From: Falsigemmobacter intermedius
GTDB lineage: Bacteria > Pseudomonadota > Alphaproteobacteria > Rhodobacterales > Rhodobacteraceae
Reading direction: 5' to 3'
Length of the DNA: 42,522 bases
Assembly: GCF_004054105.1 (NCBI RefSeq)
Contig: NZ_SBLC01000023.1
Span: forward strand, 1-42,522
Under the pieces are notes generated by a model that searched no databases, had not been told where the DNA came from, and worked only from the letters and a program-made list of their open reading frames with translations. This document shows, piece by piece, positions 9,038-17,977 of the stretch. Position numbers and translations under genes: made by a program. Within the stretch, counting starts at the first letter, position 1; each line of letters starts with the position of its first letter.

Positions 9038-10264
9038 TTATGTCAGATCCCCTGTCACAGAAGGCGGCGCGCCACCGAAAAGCCGTGCGTGCTCCTGTAA
9101 AGCGAAGCGGTCGGTCATGCCGGCGACATAATCGGCGACGATCCGCGCGAGGGCCACGTCATCCTCCGCCAGATCCGGCGCCGCCCGCCAGTCTTCGGGG
9201 AGGTGTTCGGGGCGCGAAAGAAACAGCGGGAAGAGGTCGTGCAGAACTGCGGTCACACGCCTGCGCTCTGCCATGACAGAAGGGGCCCGATACATATGGC
9301 TGAAAAGAAAACTGCGGACCGCCTTCAACTCCTGCAGAAAGGGCTCGGAAAAGCGCACGACCATTCTGTCCATCGCACGGATGTCCTCAGGCGAGGCAGG
9401 TTGCGCCTCTCTCAGACGGGTCTGCGCGACGGCGATCACATCCTCAACCATCGCGCCGAAAACCCGACGCAATGCCTCATGACGGCGGCGCATCCGGTCG
9501 AGTCCCGGATAGAGCCGATCAACAACCTCGAACGCCGGACCGGTCACCGGCAGCCCCTCAAGCTCTTCCTCCGTGAACAGACCGGAGCGCAGCCCGTCAT
9601 GCAAGTCGTGATGCGTATAGGCGATGTCATCGGCCAGCGCCGCGACCTGAGCCTCAGCGCTGGCGAAGGTGGATAACTCCAGATCCCACATCGCATTCGC
9701 CTCAGCCAGGGCATAGGGCAAAGGCCCGGAGGGTTCCCCATGGCCCGCAAAGGGGCCGACGACCGGGCCATTGTGCTTGGCGATCCCCTCGAGCGCTTCC
9801 CAGGTCAGGTTCAGCCCGTCGAAATCTGCGTAATGACGCTCAAGCCGGGTGACGATGCGCAGCGCCTGGGCGTTGTGATCAAAGCCGCCGTAAGGCTGCA
9901 TCAGCTCTGCCAGCGCATCTTCGCCGGCATGCCCGAAAGGGGTGTGACCAAGATCATGGGCCAGCGCCACCGCTTCCGCCAGTTCCGTGTTCAGACCCAG
10001 CACACCTGCGATGGTCCGCGCCACCTGCGCCACCTCAATGGAATGCGTCAGTCGGGTGCGATAATAGTCCCCCTCATATTCCACGAAAACCTGGGTTTTA
10101 TGCTTCAGGCGACGGAAGGCCGAGGAATGGATGATCCGGTCCCGGTCGCGCTGAAAGGGCGAGCGAAAGGTGCTCATGCGTTCTTCAAAAAGCCGGCCGC
10201 GGCTGGTCTCGGGGTGGCAGGCATAGGGGGCGAGCATCTGGCCTTCCTTGTCGCTGACAGTCAT
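9038..10264 (-). CDS. dgt: Deoxyguanosinetriphosphate triphosphohydrolase-like protein
   Basis: This is an HD-superfamily dNTP triphosphohydrolase that removes triphosphate from dNTPs and so shapes the nucleotide pool. The 408 residues start at MTVSDKEGQMLAPYACHPET. Metal-binding motifs are TRLTHSIEVAQ (first His) and the HD pair in ALAHDLGHTPFGHAGED. The LAPYACHP start region and the RTPFQRD-like FRSPFQRDRDRI are typical of the proteobacterial family. The open frame extends 59 codons upstream, but that part is antisense to erpA and is excluded. It is divergent from erpA, with only 36 bases between starts, so promoters must overlap. Confidence 0.93.
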   Translation of the reverse strand: MTVSDKEGQMLAPYACHPETSRGRLFEERMSTFRSPFQRDRDRIIHSSAFRRLKHKTQVFVEYEGDYYRTRLTHSIEVAQVARTIAGVLGLNTELAEAVALAHDLGHTPFGHAGEDALAELMQPYGGFDHNAQALRIVTRLERHYADFDGLNLTWEALEGIAKHNGPVVGPFAGHGEPSGPLPYALAEANAMWDLELSTFASAEAQVAALADDIAYTHHDLHDGLRSGLFTEEELEGLPVTGPAFEVVDRLYPGLDRMRRRHEALRRVFGAMVEDVIAVAQTRLREAQPASPEDIRAMDRMVVRFSEPFLQELKAVRSFLFSHMYRAPSVMAERRRVTAVLHDLFPLFLSRPEHLPEDWRAAPDLAEDDVALARIVADYVAGMTDRFALQEHARLFGGAPPSVTGDLT

Positions 10265-10300
10265 GAGGCTTATATTCACACCGGATGGAAACTTAACGCA

Positions 10301-10645
10301 ATGATCGCCGCCATGTCCCTGACCCTGCCCCCCACTGTGACCGACCGCGCCTGGGCGCGGCTTGCCGAAATCGCGGAGGCCATGGGCGAGCAAAAGCCCC
10401 TGCGCGTGGCCGTCGAAGGCGGCGGCTGCTCGGGCTTTCACTACGACATCAAGCTCGACGATCCGGCCGAGGATGACATCGTGCTGGAACGCGCGGGCCA
10501 GAAAGTGCTGATCGATCCGGTCTCCCTGCCCTTCCTGCAGGCCGCAAAGATCGACTTCACCGATGAGCTGATCGGCGCGCGCTTTGTCATTGAAAACCCC
10601 AATGCCTCCAGCTCCTGCGGCTGCGGCACCTCTTTTTCAATGTAA
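10301..10645 (+). CDS. erpA: Iron-sulfur cluster insertion protein (ErpA/HesB type)
   Basis: This A-type carrier passes Fe-S clusters to apo-enzymes in the cytoplasm. The 114-residue protein has the three conserved cysteines: one in EGGGCSGFHY and two in the C-terminal SSSCGCGTSF. The ATG at 10301 follows GGATGGAA at 10283-10290; an ATG at 10313 would give 110 residues and fits family starts equally well. A TATATT element at 10271-10276 could be its -10 box, giving a very short leader. Which A-type subfamily it belongs to is inferred from overall resemblance. Confidence 0.9.
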   Translation: MIAAMSLTLPPTVTDRAWARLAEIAEAMGEQKPLRVAVEGGGCSGFHYDIKLDDPAEDDIVLERAGQKVLIDPVSLPFLQAAKIDFTDELIGARFVIENPNASSSCGCGTSFSM

Positions 10646-10883
10646 CCGGGGGCCTCAGCCTGCGTCCGGCTGCCGCGCTTGACAGCGGCGCCAGGGATTT
10701 CTATCTGCCACAGGTCGAAAAGATTTCAGTCCGGTCTGGTTATTCCGGGCACCGGGGTTCAGCTCCCCGGGAATTGGTCGCGGGGCGAGACATCCCCCGC
10801 GAACCCGCGGCACCTTCGTTCACGTCGGTGCTGCGGTGTCAGATCTGCTGACAGCCCGGCCCGCATTCTGACAGGCTGAGGCT

Positions 10884-11111
10884 ATGGACAAAAAAGTACA
10901 GATAATCGCACAGATCCTGATGACCCTGATGATGGCATTCTCAATGTCCGGGATCATGATGCTGGTGGCCCTTGGCCCGCATGAGGGCTTCTTCAGGGAA
11001 TGGATGAGCCAGTTTATCATCGCATGGCCCATTGCCTTCCTGATGACCCAAGTGGTCTCGCGGATCGCCTTCCCGCTGGCCGGGATCCTGCGCGGCAAAC
11101 TCTTCCGCTGA
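10884..11111 (+). CDS. DUF2798 small membrane protein
   Basis: This 75-residue protein has two predicted membrane helices: about residues 7-29 (IIAQILMTLMMAFSMSGIMM onward) and 42-62 (FIIAWPIAFLMTQVVSRIAF). The MAFSMSG and WPIAFLMTQVVSRIAFPLA segments match the DUF2798 family. No function is known for it. It is convergent with the AsnC-type gene, and a shared hairpin lies between them. The ribosome-binding site (GCTGAGGC) is weak. Confidence 0.75.
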   Translation: MDKKVQIIAQILMTLMMAFSMSGIMMLVALGPHEGFFREWMSQFIIAWPIAFLMTQVVSRIAFPLAGILRGKLFR

Positions 11112-11118
11112 CGGCCTG

Positions 11119-11149
11119 GCATCACCGGCAGGCGCTCTGCCGGTGATGC
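11119..11149. terminator. 13-bp hairpin between convergent genes
   Basis: GCATCACCGGCAG at 11119-11131 pairs perfectly with CTGCCGGTGATGC at 11137-11149 around GCGCT. It includes the last codons and stop of the AsnC-type gene and lies eight bases after the DUF2798 stop. It lacks a T tract, so it may stabilise transcript ends rather than terminate. Confidence 0.5.
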
Positions 11150-11598
11150 AGCCCCACCACCTCGCGCATGGCGACATAGGTGTAGAAGGACGAGACGTGG
11201 GGGTCAGCGTGAAAGACCTCGGCGGCGAACTGCGCATAGGCCTCCATGCTCTCCAGCTGCAACAGCAGCACAAAATCCGCCCCCCCGGTGACATAAGAGG
11301 CGTGAATCACCTCCCGCCGCCCCTGGAGCTTCTTTGAAAAGGCCGCCGCCTGACGCGCGCCCTGATCAATCGAAACCAGCACATGAATGCGCAGCGGCAC
11401 CCCCATCACCGCCGGGTTCACCACAGACACATCGGCCAGGATCACCCCCTCTTCGCGCAGCCGCCGCAACCGGCGCAGCACCGCGCTTTGCGACAGGCCC
11501 ACCCGTTCCGCCAGTACCCGCGCCGGTGTCTGGTTGTCACTTTGCATTTCCCGCAGCAAAGCCTCGTCAAACTGATCAAGTTCGATGCTTTTCGCCAT
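11122..11598 (-). CDS. Lrp/AsnC family transcriptional regulator
   Basis: This 158-residue protein is a cytoplasmic DNA-binding regulator that usually responds to an amino acid. The N-terminal winged helix-turn-helix is clear (LDQFDEALLREMQSDNQTPA, then VGLSQSAVLRRLRRLREEGV). The C-terminal RAM/AsnC ligand-binding domain follows (VIHASYVTGGADFVLLLQLE, then REVVGLHH). It is divergent from a trans-sulfuration-type PLP enzyme. This arrangement resembles the MdeR/methionine gamma-lyase pair, so it probably controls that gene; this is inference. A 15-bp palindrome lies between them. Confidence 0.93.
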   Translation of the reverse strand: MAKSIELDQFDEALLREMQSDNQTPARVLAERVGLSQSAVLRRLRRLREEGVILADVSVVNPAVMGVPLRIHVLVSIDQGARQAAAFSKKLQGRREVIHASYVTGGADFVLLLQLESMEAYAQFAAEVFHADPHVSSFYTYVAMREVVGLHHRQSACR

Positions 11599-11684
11599 CT
11601 GCCCCCGCCTTTTGGACGATTTTTGTCACGCGGCGCGAAAAAACGCCATCTTTCACCAAAACTTCGCGGCTATTTTCCGGGCCA

Positions 11685-11699
11685 GAGCAGAAACTGCTC
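11685..11699. promoter_or_regulatory. Candidate AsnC/Lrp operator
   Basis: GAGCAG, AAA, CTGCTC is a perfect 15-bp palindrome, 26 bases before the PLP enzyme start. Lrp/AsnC sites are typically about 15-bp dyads with an A/T-rich centre. Size, position and neighbour all fit, but binding is not shown. Confidence 0.5.
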
Positions 11700-11725
11700 A
11701 AAAGACCATCAAGGATTCCAGCGAC

Positions 11726-12880
11726 ATGGACAAAAAAGACTACAGCCCGCGCACCCTTGCCGTTCACGCCATGGGGGCCATCGATCCGATCACAAAGGCC
11801 GTGGTGCCGCCGATCCATGTCGCCACCACCTATATCCGCGACGAGGACAATGCCTATTCCTCAGGCTATTGCTACGGCCGCCCGGACAATTCCACCATCC
11901 GTGAGGCAGAGGCCGTCCTCGCCCATCTCGAAGAGGCAAAGGCCGGCGCGCTTCTCTTCGGCTCCGGGATGGCAGCCGCGACGGCGGTCTTCATGGCGCT
12001 GGAACCCGGCGCCCATGTGATTGCCCCGAAAGTCATGTATTGGGCGCTGCGCCGCTGGCTTCTCGAAGACGCCCCCGCCCTCGGCCTCAGCGTCACCTTC
12101 GTTGAGATGGACAGCCTCTCGCAGATCGAAGCCGCCATTCAGCCCGGTAAAACCAGACTGATCTGGGCCGAAGTCCCCTCAAACCCGCTCTGGACCATCA
12201 CCGACATCCGCGCCGCCGCCGATCTCGCCCATACCCATGGCGCGCTTTTCGCCGTCGACAGCACCGTGGCCTCCCCTTTCCACACCCGCCCGCTCACCCT
12301 CGGGGCCGATGTGGTGATGCATTCGGTCTCAAAAATCCTCAACGGTCACTCGGACGTCATCGGCGGCGTGCTCATGGCCGCCAAGGATGATGCGTACTGG
12401 GCCCGCGTCAAACGCATCCGCGGCGCCATCGGCGCCATCCTCGGCCCCTTTGAAGCTTTCCTTCTGATGCGCGGCCTGCGCACTTTCCATCTGCGCGCCG
12501 AGGCCCAGGCCAAAGCAGCGGACACCCTTGCAAAACGCCTCGCCGCCCATCCGCTGGTGGCCCAGGTGCTCTACCCCGGCCTGCCGCAACACCCGGGCCA
12601 CGATATCGCCGCCACTCAGATGGAGAACGGTTTTGGCTATATGATCTCAATCCGCGTCAGCGGCGGCGAGGCGGCCGCCATCGCCACGGCAGCAAAGGTC
12701 AGGCTCTGGAAACGCGCCACCTCGCTTGGCGGCGTCGAAAGCCTTATTGAGCACCGCGCCTCCATTGAGGGCCCCGGCACCCCCTGCCCGAGCGATCTTC
12801 TGCGCCTCTCCATCGGCATCGAAGATGCGGAAGACCTCTTCAACGACCTGGATCAGGCTCTGAAAGCCGCCCACGGCTGA
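11726..12880 (+). CDS. Trans-sulfuration PLP enzyme (Cys/Met metabolism family)
   Basis: This 384-residue PLP enzyme belongs to the family of cystathionine gamma-synthase, cystathionine lyases and methionine gamma-lyase. Visible motifs are PPIHVATTY at the N-terminus, the substrate/PLP loop YGRPDNSTIREAEAVLAHLE, FGSGMAAATAV, the Asp region FAVDSTVASP and the Schiff-base lysine in HSVSKILNGHSDVIGG. The arginine side of the carboxylate pocket is in LLRLSIGIED. The exact reaction cannot be settled by eye. The divergent AsnC-type gene favours amino-acid degradation such as methionine or cystathionine gamma-lyase activity. The start follows AAGGA at 11711-11715; the longer open frame upstream overlaps the regulator and is discounted. 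Confidence 0.88.
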   Translation: MDKKDYSPRTLAVHAMGAIDPITKAVVPPIHVATTYIRDEDNAYSSGYCYGRPDNSTIREAEAVLAHLEEAKAGALLFGSGMAAATAVFMALEPGAHVIAPKVMYWALRRWLLEDAPALGLSVTFVEMDSLSQIEAAIQPGKTRLIWAEVPSNPLWTITDIRAAADLAHTHGALFAVDSTVASPFHTRPLTLGADVVMHSVSKILNGHSDVIGGVLMAAKDDAYWARVKRIRGAIGAILGPFEAFLLMRGLRTFHLRAEAQAKAADTLAKRLAAHPLVAQVLYPGLPQHPGHDIAATQMENGFGYMISIRVSGGEAAAIATAAKVRLWKRATSLGGVESLIEHRASIEGPGTPCPSDLLRLSIGIEDAEDLFNDLDQALKAAHG

Positions 12881-12965
12881 CAGGCTGCGTGACCTCCCGG
12901 TCCTTGCGCGATTGTCCGATCCGCGCTAGGTCCGGGCTTTATTCGTCAGCGCCGGAGGTCTTTCC

Positions 12966-13187
12966 ATGGGCATCGATAAACAAAGCGACATCGCCGCCAA
13001 TCTGCAGATCGGCCCGACCACTCTGGGCATGGTCCGCATCTATCTCGAAGCCGACGGGGTTGAGCTGCCGCTCGATTTCGACCCGGAAGAGGCAGAAGAA
13101 ATCGCCGAAGAACTGCGCTCCGCCGCAGATGCAGCCCGCCGCATCGCCGACAGCGCCGCCGGCAAATCCGGCAAATCGAAGAAATAA
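12966..13187 (+). CDS. DUF6324 family small protein
   Basis: This 73-residue acidic protein begins MGIDKQSDIAANLQIGPTT, which matches DUF6324, a small family I associate with Rhodobacterales. It has a compact N-terminal half (MVRIYLEADGVELPLDF) and a helical C-terminal half rich in Ala and Glu ending in a basic tail (GKSGKSKK). No role is known. GGAGGT at 12954-12959 is a good ribosome-binding site. A strong terminator follows the stop. Confidence 0.75.
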   Translation: MGIDKQSDIAANLQIGPTTLGMVRIYLEADGVELPLDFDPEEAEEIAEELRSAADAARRIADSAAGKSGKSKK

Positions 13188-13190
13188 GAA

Positions 13191-13214
13191 AAGGGGCCCT
13201 GCGGCCCCTTTTTT
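13191..13214 (+). terminator. Intrinsic terminator after the DUF6324 gene
   Basis: AAGGGGCC at 13191-13198 pairs with GGCCCCTT at 13203-13210 around CTGC, and a T tract runs to 13214. It follows the stop codon by three bases. Confidence 0.9.
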
Positions 13215-13262
13215 CCAACCACCCCTCCTGAGACTTTGGCTTTTTCCAAATACTCCGGGGGT

Positions 13263-13281
13263 CCGGGGGCAGCGCCCCCGG
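13263..13281. repeat. GC-rich intergenic hairpin, AGC loop
   Basis: CCGGGGGC, AGC, GCCCCCGG lies between the DUF6324 gene and the end of the adenine deaminase gene. The same core (GGGGC-AGC-GCCCC) occurs at 25279-25295. From memory this type of repeat is common between genes in Rhodobacteraceae. It may end the adenine deaminase transcript. Confidence 0.65.
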
Positions 13282-13291
13282 CGCTCACCGC

Positions 13292-14989
13292 TTAATCCGC
13301 GATCAGCTCAAAGCGGTCCACATCCACCATGCCGCGATCGGTGATCTTCAGATGCGGGATGACCGGCAGCGCCACAAAGGCCAGCTGCAAAAACGGCTCA
13401 TCGAGCACCACCCCCAGCGACTTTGCCGCCGCCCGCAGCTCCACCAGTTTCCCGCGCACCACCTCGAAGCTCTCAAGGCTCATCAGCCCCGCGACCGGCA
13501 GCGCCAGTTCCGCCAGAACTTCACCCCCCGCCACCACGACAAATCCGCCTTCAATCTCCCCCAGACGATTGGCCGCGATTGCCATATCTTCGTAATCTGC
13601 GCCCACCACGGCGATATTGTGGTGATCATGACAGACGGTCGACGCAATGGCCCCCCGCGTCATGCCAAAGCCTTTCACAAAGCCATTGGCGACATTGCCA
13701 TTGATGCCGTGCCGCTCGATCACCGTAATCCGCATCAGATCACGCGCCACATCGGGCCTGCGGTCGCCATCCTCAGGCGCGATCTCCACCCGCAGATGCT
13801 CGGTGATAATCTTGCCCGGCAGTATGCCGATCACCGGCAGCTCATCACGGTTGCCGCGGTGGCGGAAGTCCACTGCCGTAACCTTCGCAGCCCGGACGGA
13901 TTTCCGGGCCACCGGCTCAATCAGCGCCCGCGCCGCAAAGGCCGCCTCATCGGCCACGACGCCGTTGCACAGCACCAGCGAAGCGTGACAGCCCTCAAGG
14001 CTGTCGATCACCGCAATATCAGCCCGCTTGCCAGGGCTGATCTGGCCCCGGTCTTTCAGCCCGAAAGCCTCTGCCGCCGAAAGGCTTGCCGCGCGGTAAA
14101 CCGCCAGCGGCGGGCAGCCTTTGGCAATCAGCGTTCGGATCATATAATCAAGATGCCCGTGTTCCGCGATATCCAGCGGGTTCCGGTCATCGGTGCACAG
14201 ACACATATAGGCCGAGGTCAGATCCGTCAGCACAGGGGCAAGCGCCTCCAGATCCCGCGAGACCGAGCCCTCGCGGATCAGCACCCGCAACCCGCGCTGC
14301 AGCTTCTCAACGGCCTCCGCCGCCGAAGTGGCCTCATGCTCGGTGCGGATGCCGGCCGAGACATAGGCATTCAGATCACGGCCCGACAAAAGCGGCGCGT
14401 GACCGTCGATGTGGCGGCCCTGAAATGCCTCCAGCTTGGCCATGCATTCGGGATCTTCATAAATGACGCCCGGATAGTTCATAAATTCCGCAAGCCCGAT
14501 CACCTTCGGATGATCCGCAAGCGGCAGCAGATCCCCGGCGAGGATCTCAGCCCCCGCCGTCTCCATCGGCGATGAAGGCACGCAGGACGAGAGGTTCACC
14601 CGGATATCCATCACCGTCCTTAAGGCCGCATCCAGAAAATACTGCAGACCCGGCACACCGGCGACATTGGCGATCTCATGGGGATCGCAGATCACTGTCG
14701 TCACCCCCCGCGGCGCCACGCAGCGGTCAAACTCAAAGGGCGTCACCAGCGAGCTTTCGATATGCAGATGCGTGTCGATAAACCCCGGAACGAGGATTTT
14801 CCCCGAGACATCAATCTCGCGCCGCCCCGAATAGCTTTGGCCAAGCCCCACGATGGTGCCGCCGCAGATCGCCACATCCCCCTCGATCAGCGCGCCGGTG
14901 ACGGTGCAAAGCACCCTGCCCCCCTTGAGCACCAGATCGGCCGGTTCGGCCCCACGGCCCTGACGGATGCGGTTTTGAAGCTCACTCAT
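13292..14989 (-). CDS. ade: Adenine deaminase
   Basis: This amidohydrolase converts adenine to hypoxanthine and ammonia in purine salvage. The 565 residues match the long bacterial AdeC type. The metal-binding motif is in [12 protein letters not shown], followed by [28 protein letters not shown] and CLCTDDRNP (metal-binding Asp). The C-terminal domain contains [19 protein letters not shown], typical of AdeC and absent from most other amidohydrolases. It stands alone on the minus strand, divergent from a small lipoprotein gene. Confidence 0.95.
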   Translation of the reverse strand: MSELQNRIRQGRGAEPADLVLKGGRVLCTVTGALIEGDVAICGGTIVGLGQSYSGRREIDVSGKILVPGFIDTHLHIESSLVTPFEFDRCVAPRGVTTVICDPHEIANVAGVPGLQYFLDAALRTVMDIRVNLSSCVPSSPMETAGAEILAGDLLPLADHPKVIGLAEFMNYPGVIYEDPECMAKLEAFQGRHIDGHAPLLSGRDLNAYVSAGIRTEHEATSAAEAVEKLQRGLRVLIREGSVSRDLEALAPVLTDLTSAYMCLCTDDRNPLDIAEHGHLDYMIRTLIAKGCPPLAVYRAASLSAAEAFGLKDRGQISPGKRADIAVIDSLEGCHASLVLCNGVVADEAAFAARALIEPVARKSVRAAKVTAVDFRHRGNRDELPVIGILPGKIITEHLRVEIAPEDGDRRPDVARDLMRITVIERHGINGNVANGFVKGFGMTRGAIASTVCHDHHNIAVVGADYEDMAIAANRLGEIEGGFVVVAGGEVLAELALPVAGLMSLESFEVVRGKLVELRAAAKSLGVVLDEPFLQLAFVALPVIPHLKITDRGMVDVDRFELIAD

Positions 14990-15159
14990 CGGCTTTCCCC
15001 TGCTCAGTTCCGGCGCAGATTACCTCTGTCCCGTGGCTGGCGATACCGCCATAATCGCGCAATATGTCGCGGATCAGACGGCTGCGGCTGGCCAGGCGCG
15101 CTCCGGACTGTTACTGCTGTCTTAGCGAAATATTAACCATGCCGGAGTATCCCGCATCT

Positions 15160-15468
15160 ATGTATCGGTTCGCTCTGCCCCTCACCCTTCTGCTTGCCGC
15201 CTGCGGAGCCCAGCCCGCGCCGGAGTTTTTTGACGCAAAGCGCACGGACATCCGCCACGACGGGCGCGACTATGTCGTCTATCAGAAAGGCAATCGGGCT
15301 GAGATTATCCGGCTTGGCTTCCTGCGCCCCGGACAGCACCGCGCCACGCGGGAAACCATGACCCGGCTGCTGGAGCAGGTCACCGGCTGCGCCATTATCG
15401 CCGCCACGCTTCAGGGCGACAGCGGCGAGATGCGGACCACATTGCGCTGCCCCGAAGCCGCAGGGTGA
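15160..15468 (+). CDS. Small predicted lipoprotein
   Basis: This 102-residue protein has a lipoprotein signal: a short N-terminus (MYRF), a hydrophobic stretch and the lipobox LLAAC with Cys15. It should be anchored in a membrane on the periplasmic side. The mature part (EFFDAKRTDIRHDGRDYVVY and a C-terminal pair of cysteines) belongs to no family I recognise. The start at 15160 puts the lipobox at the normal distance; an ATG seven codons earlier has no ribosome-binding site. Confidence 0.75.
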   Translation: MYRFALPLTLLLAACGAQPAPEFFDAKRTDIRHDGRDYVVYQKGNRAEIIRLGFLRPGQHRATRETMTRLLEQVTGCAIIAATLQGDSGEMRTTLRCPEAAG

Positions 15469-15517
15469 CATCAGACTTCCGCGCGGGCGGAAAGGGACAG
15501 CGGAGCCAGAAATGAAA

Positions 15518-15537
15518 CGGGGGCCCGAAGGCCCCCG
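15518..15537. terminator. Hairpin between lipoprotein and PPIase genes
   Basis: CGGGGGCC at 15518-15525 pairs with GGCCCCCG at 15530-15537 around CGAA. It sits between convergent genes; on the minus strand it is followed by GTTTCATTT, a modest U tract after the PPIase gene. Confidence 0.65.
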
Positions 15538-15560
15538 CCGAAAGACTGCTCCGGTCAGGA

Positions 15561-16112
15561 TCACTCCTGAATGGTGACCTTCACCATCTTATCAGGATTG
15601 GTGACCGAGCCCGACTGACCGGCACCGCGGCGGATCTTATCGACCACCTCCATGCCGCTCTCAACCTCACCAAAGACGGTGTACTGGCCGTCAAGGAAGG
15701 GGGCCGATGCAAAGGTGATGAAGAACTGGCTGTTGGCGCTGTCGGGGTTCTGCGACCGCGCCATGCCCACCACACCGCGCACATAGGGCGTCGGCGTGAA
15801 TTCGGCCTTAAGATCGGGCAGCGACGAGCCACCCATCCCGGCGCGCGACAGATCGCTGCCTTTGCCGAATTCGACATCGCCGGTCTGGGCCATAAAGCCG
15901 TCGATCACCCGGTGGAAGGCCACGCCGTCATAGGCACCTTCTTTGGCCAGGGTCACCACACGCTCAACGTGGTTCGGAGCCAGATCCGGGCGCAGGTTGA
16001 TCACAACCTGACCATTGGCTTCACCCGCAACATCGATCACCAGTTTGGGGTCCGCAAAGGCCATGCCCGCCGCGCAGACAAAAGCCCCCGCCAGCAGCGC
16101 GACCTTAGACAT
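15561..16112 (-). CDS. Exported cyclophilin-type peptidyl-prolyl isomerase
   Basis: This 183-residue protein catalyses cis-trans isomerisation of proline peptide bonds, probably in the periplasm. It starts with a Sec signal peptide ([20 protein letters not shown], cleavage before DPK). The cyclophilin core follows: [16 protein letters not shown] with the catalytic Arg, then [10 protein letters not shown] and FGEVESGMEVVDKI. Its start overlaps the end of the upstream PPIase gene by eight bases, so the two are co-translated paralogues, one exported and one cytoplasmic. Confidence 0.93.
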   Translation of the reverse strand: MSKVALLAGAFVCAAGMAFADPKLVIDVAGEANGQVVINLRPDLAPNHVERVVTLAKEGAYDGVAFHRVIDGFMAQTGDVEFGKGSDLSRAGMGGSSLPDLKAEFTPTPYVRGVVGMARSQNPDSANSQFFITFASAPFLDGQYTVFGEVESGMEVVDKIRRGAGQSGSVTNPDKMVKVTIQE

Positions 16113-16614
16113 CGGCAGCCACGCGCACTTTGAGCATACGGTCCGGGCTTTGCGGCGGCTCACCACGAACGATCCTGTCAACATGCTCCATGCCCGACAC
16201 GACCTGACCGTAAACGGTGTATTGGCCGTTCAGGAAGTTGTTGTCGCTGAAGTTGATGAAGAACTGCGAGTTGGCGCTGTTCGGGTTCGACGAACGCGCG
16301 GCGCCCAGCGAGCCGCGGGCATGCGGAATGCGCGAGAATTCCGCCGGCAGATCCGGCAGATCCGAGCCACCCGTACCGGCGCGGCGGATGTTGAAGCTGT
16401 CTTTATCCGCATTGCCATTGGCGACGTCGCCGGTCTGCGCCATGAAGCCGTCGATCACGCGGTGGAAGACCACGCCGTCATAGGCCCCGGCGCGTGCCAG
16501 CTCTTTCATACGCTCGCAATGTTTGGGCGCGACATCGGGCAGCAGCTCGATGACAACATCGCCGTGCTTCAGCGTCATGATGATGGTGTTTTCCGGGTCT
16601 TTATACTCGGCCAT
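16105..16614 (-). CDS. ppiB: Cytoplasmic cyclophilin-type peptidyl-prolyl isomerase
   Basis: This 169-residue cyclophilin has no signal peptide. Motifs are [16 protein letters not shown] (catalytic Arg and Phe), [11 protein letters not shown] and [14 protein letters not shown]. The start MAEYKDPEN follows a near-perfect AAGGAGG. The longer open frame upstream covers the divergent promoter region with pgk. It shares most of the core sequence with the exported paralogue downstream, which suggests tandem duplication. Confidence 0.93.
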   Translation of the reverse strand: MAEYKDPENTIIMTLKHGDVVIELLPDVAPKHCERMKELARAGAYDGVVFHRVIDGFMAQTGDVANGNADKDSFNIRRAGTGGSDLPDLPAEFSRIPHARGSLGAARSSNPNSANSQFFINFSDNNFLNGQYTVYGQVVSGMEHVDRIVRGEPPQSPDRMLKVRVAADV

Positions 16615-16732
16615 AGGTGCCTCCTTGGTAGCTGGCGGCAGAGTAATGCGAATGCGGCAACTGGGAAAGGCCAAAGCTGTTGACTTCCGGCCCATGGGCG
16701 GGAATGAGAGTGCGCCGGAAGCGGAGATGGAT

Positions 16733-17923
16733 ATGGCCTGGAAAACACTCGATCAGATGGAGCTGAACGGTAAGACCGTTCTCGTGCGCGTGGACATTAA
16801 CGTGCCGCTGGAGAACGGGCTGGTGACCGACACCACCCGGATCGAAAAAATTGTGCCCACCATCACGAGCATCCTGGACAAGGGGGGCAAACCGGTGCTT
16901 CTGGCACATTTCGACCGCCCCAAAGGCAAAGTCGTCCCGGAAATGAGCCTCTCGAAGGTTTTCCCGGCGCTGGAAAAATGCCTCGGCCGCCCGATCCGCT
17001 TTGTCGAAGACTGCATCGGTGCGGTAGCGGAAGCGGCGGTGGCTGCGCAGCAGCCCGGCGAAACTCTCCTGCTGGAGAACACCCGCTTTCACGCGGGCGA
17101 AGAGAAAAACACCCCTGAGATGATCGCCGCGCTGGCGAAACTCGGTGACATTTTCGTGAACGACGCCTTCTCGGCTGCCCATCGCGCCCATGCCTCGACC
17201 TCGGGTCTGGCTTCGGCCCTGCCCGCCTGTGCGGGTCGTCAGATGGAAGCGGAACTCCAGGCCCTCGATGCCTCGCTCGGCCACCCCAAACGTCCGCTGG
17301 CGGCCGTGGTGGGCGGTGCGAAGGTCTCAACCAAACTGGAGCTTCTGTCGAACCTGGTGACGAAGGTCGATCACCTGATCATCGGCGGCGGCATGGCCAA
17401 TACCTTCCTTGTCACCCAGGGCGTTGAGGTCGGCAAAAGCCTGGCTGAGCGCGATATGGCCCCCACGGCAGCAGCGATTCTCGCCCGCGCCAAAGAGGCG
17501 GGCTGCACGATCCATCTGCCCGTCGATGTGGTGGTGGCGCGGGAATTCAAAGCCAATGCCGATCACGATGTGGTCGCGGCTGCGGATTGCCCTGCCGATG
17601 CCATGATCCTCGACGCGGGCCCGAAAACGGCTGAGGCGATCGCTGAGGTCTTTGCGCAGTGCCGCACGCTGATCTGGAACGGCCCCTTGGGTGCTTTTGA
17701 GATTGAGCCTTTCGACGCAGCCACCAATGCCGCAGCCAAAGCCGCCGCAGAGCTGACCAAAGCCGGAAAGCTGATCTCGGTTGCAGGTGGCGGTGATACG
17801 GTGGCGGCCCTGAACAAAGCAGGCGCAGCCTCGGATTTCACCTATATCTCAACGGCCGGCGGTGCTTTCCTTGAGTGGATGGAGGGCAAGCCCCTTCCCG
17901 GCGTCGACGCGCTGGATCAATAA
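16733..17923 (+). CDS. pgk: Phosphoglycerate kinase
   Basis: This enzyme interconverts 1,3-bisphosphoglycerate plus ADP and 3-phosphoglycerate plus ATP in glycolysis and the Calvin cycle. The 396 residues are standard length. Signature elements are [14 protein letters not shown] near residue 18, [57 protein letters not shown] and the C-terminal [13 protein letters not shown] at 16723-16726 supports the ATG at 16733 rather than 16727. It is divergent from ppiB; a terminator and aroQ follow. Confidence 0.97.
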   Translation: MAWKTLDQMELNGKTVLVRVDINVPLENGLVTDTTRIEKIVPTITSILDKGGKPVLLAHFDRPKGKVVPEMSLSKVFPALEKCLGRPIRFVEDCIGAVAEAAVAAQQPGETLLLENTRFHAGEEKNTPEMIAALAKLGDIFVNDAFSAAHRAHASTSGLASALPACAGRQMEAELQALDASLGHPKRPLAAVVGGAKVSTKLELLSNLVTKVDHLIIGGGMANTFLVTQGVEVGKSLAERDMAPTAAAILARAKEAGCTIHLPVDVVVAREFKANADHDVVAAADCPADAMILDAGPKTAEAIAEVFAQCRTLIWNGPLGAFEIEPFDAATNAAAKAAAELTKAGKLISVAGGGDTVAALNKAGAASDFTYISTAGGAFLEWMEGKPLPGVDALDQ

Positions 17924-17931
17924 GCTTGCAG

Positions 17932-17965
17932 GGCCGCGCGGGAGAACCCGGGCGGCCTTTTCTTT
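17932..17965 (+). terminator. Terminator between pgk and aroQ
   Basis: GGCCGC at 17932-17937 pairs with GCGGCC at 17952-17957, with an inner GGG/CCC pair, and TTTTCTTT follows. It lies 13 bases before the aroQ start, so aroQ may depend on read-through or a promoter overlapping the hairpin. Confidence 0.75.
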
Positions 17966-17977
17966 GCGGGGGAAACT

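Noticed and set aside
10265-10441. N-terminal extension of dgt
   Set aside because: It is antisense to erpA and rich in Gly/His; the dgt family begins near MTVSDKEGQ.
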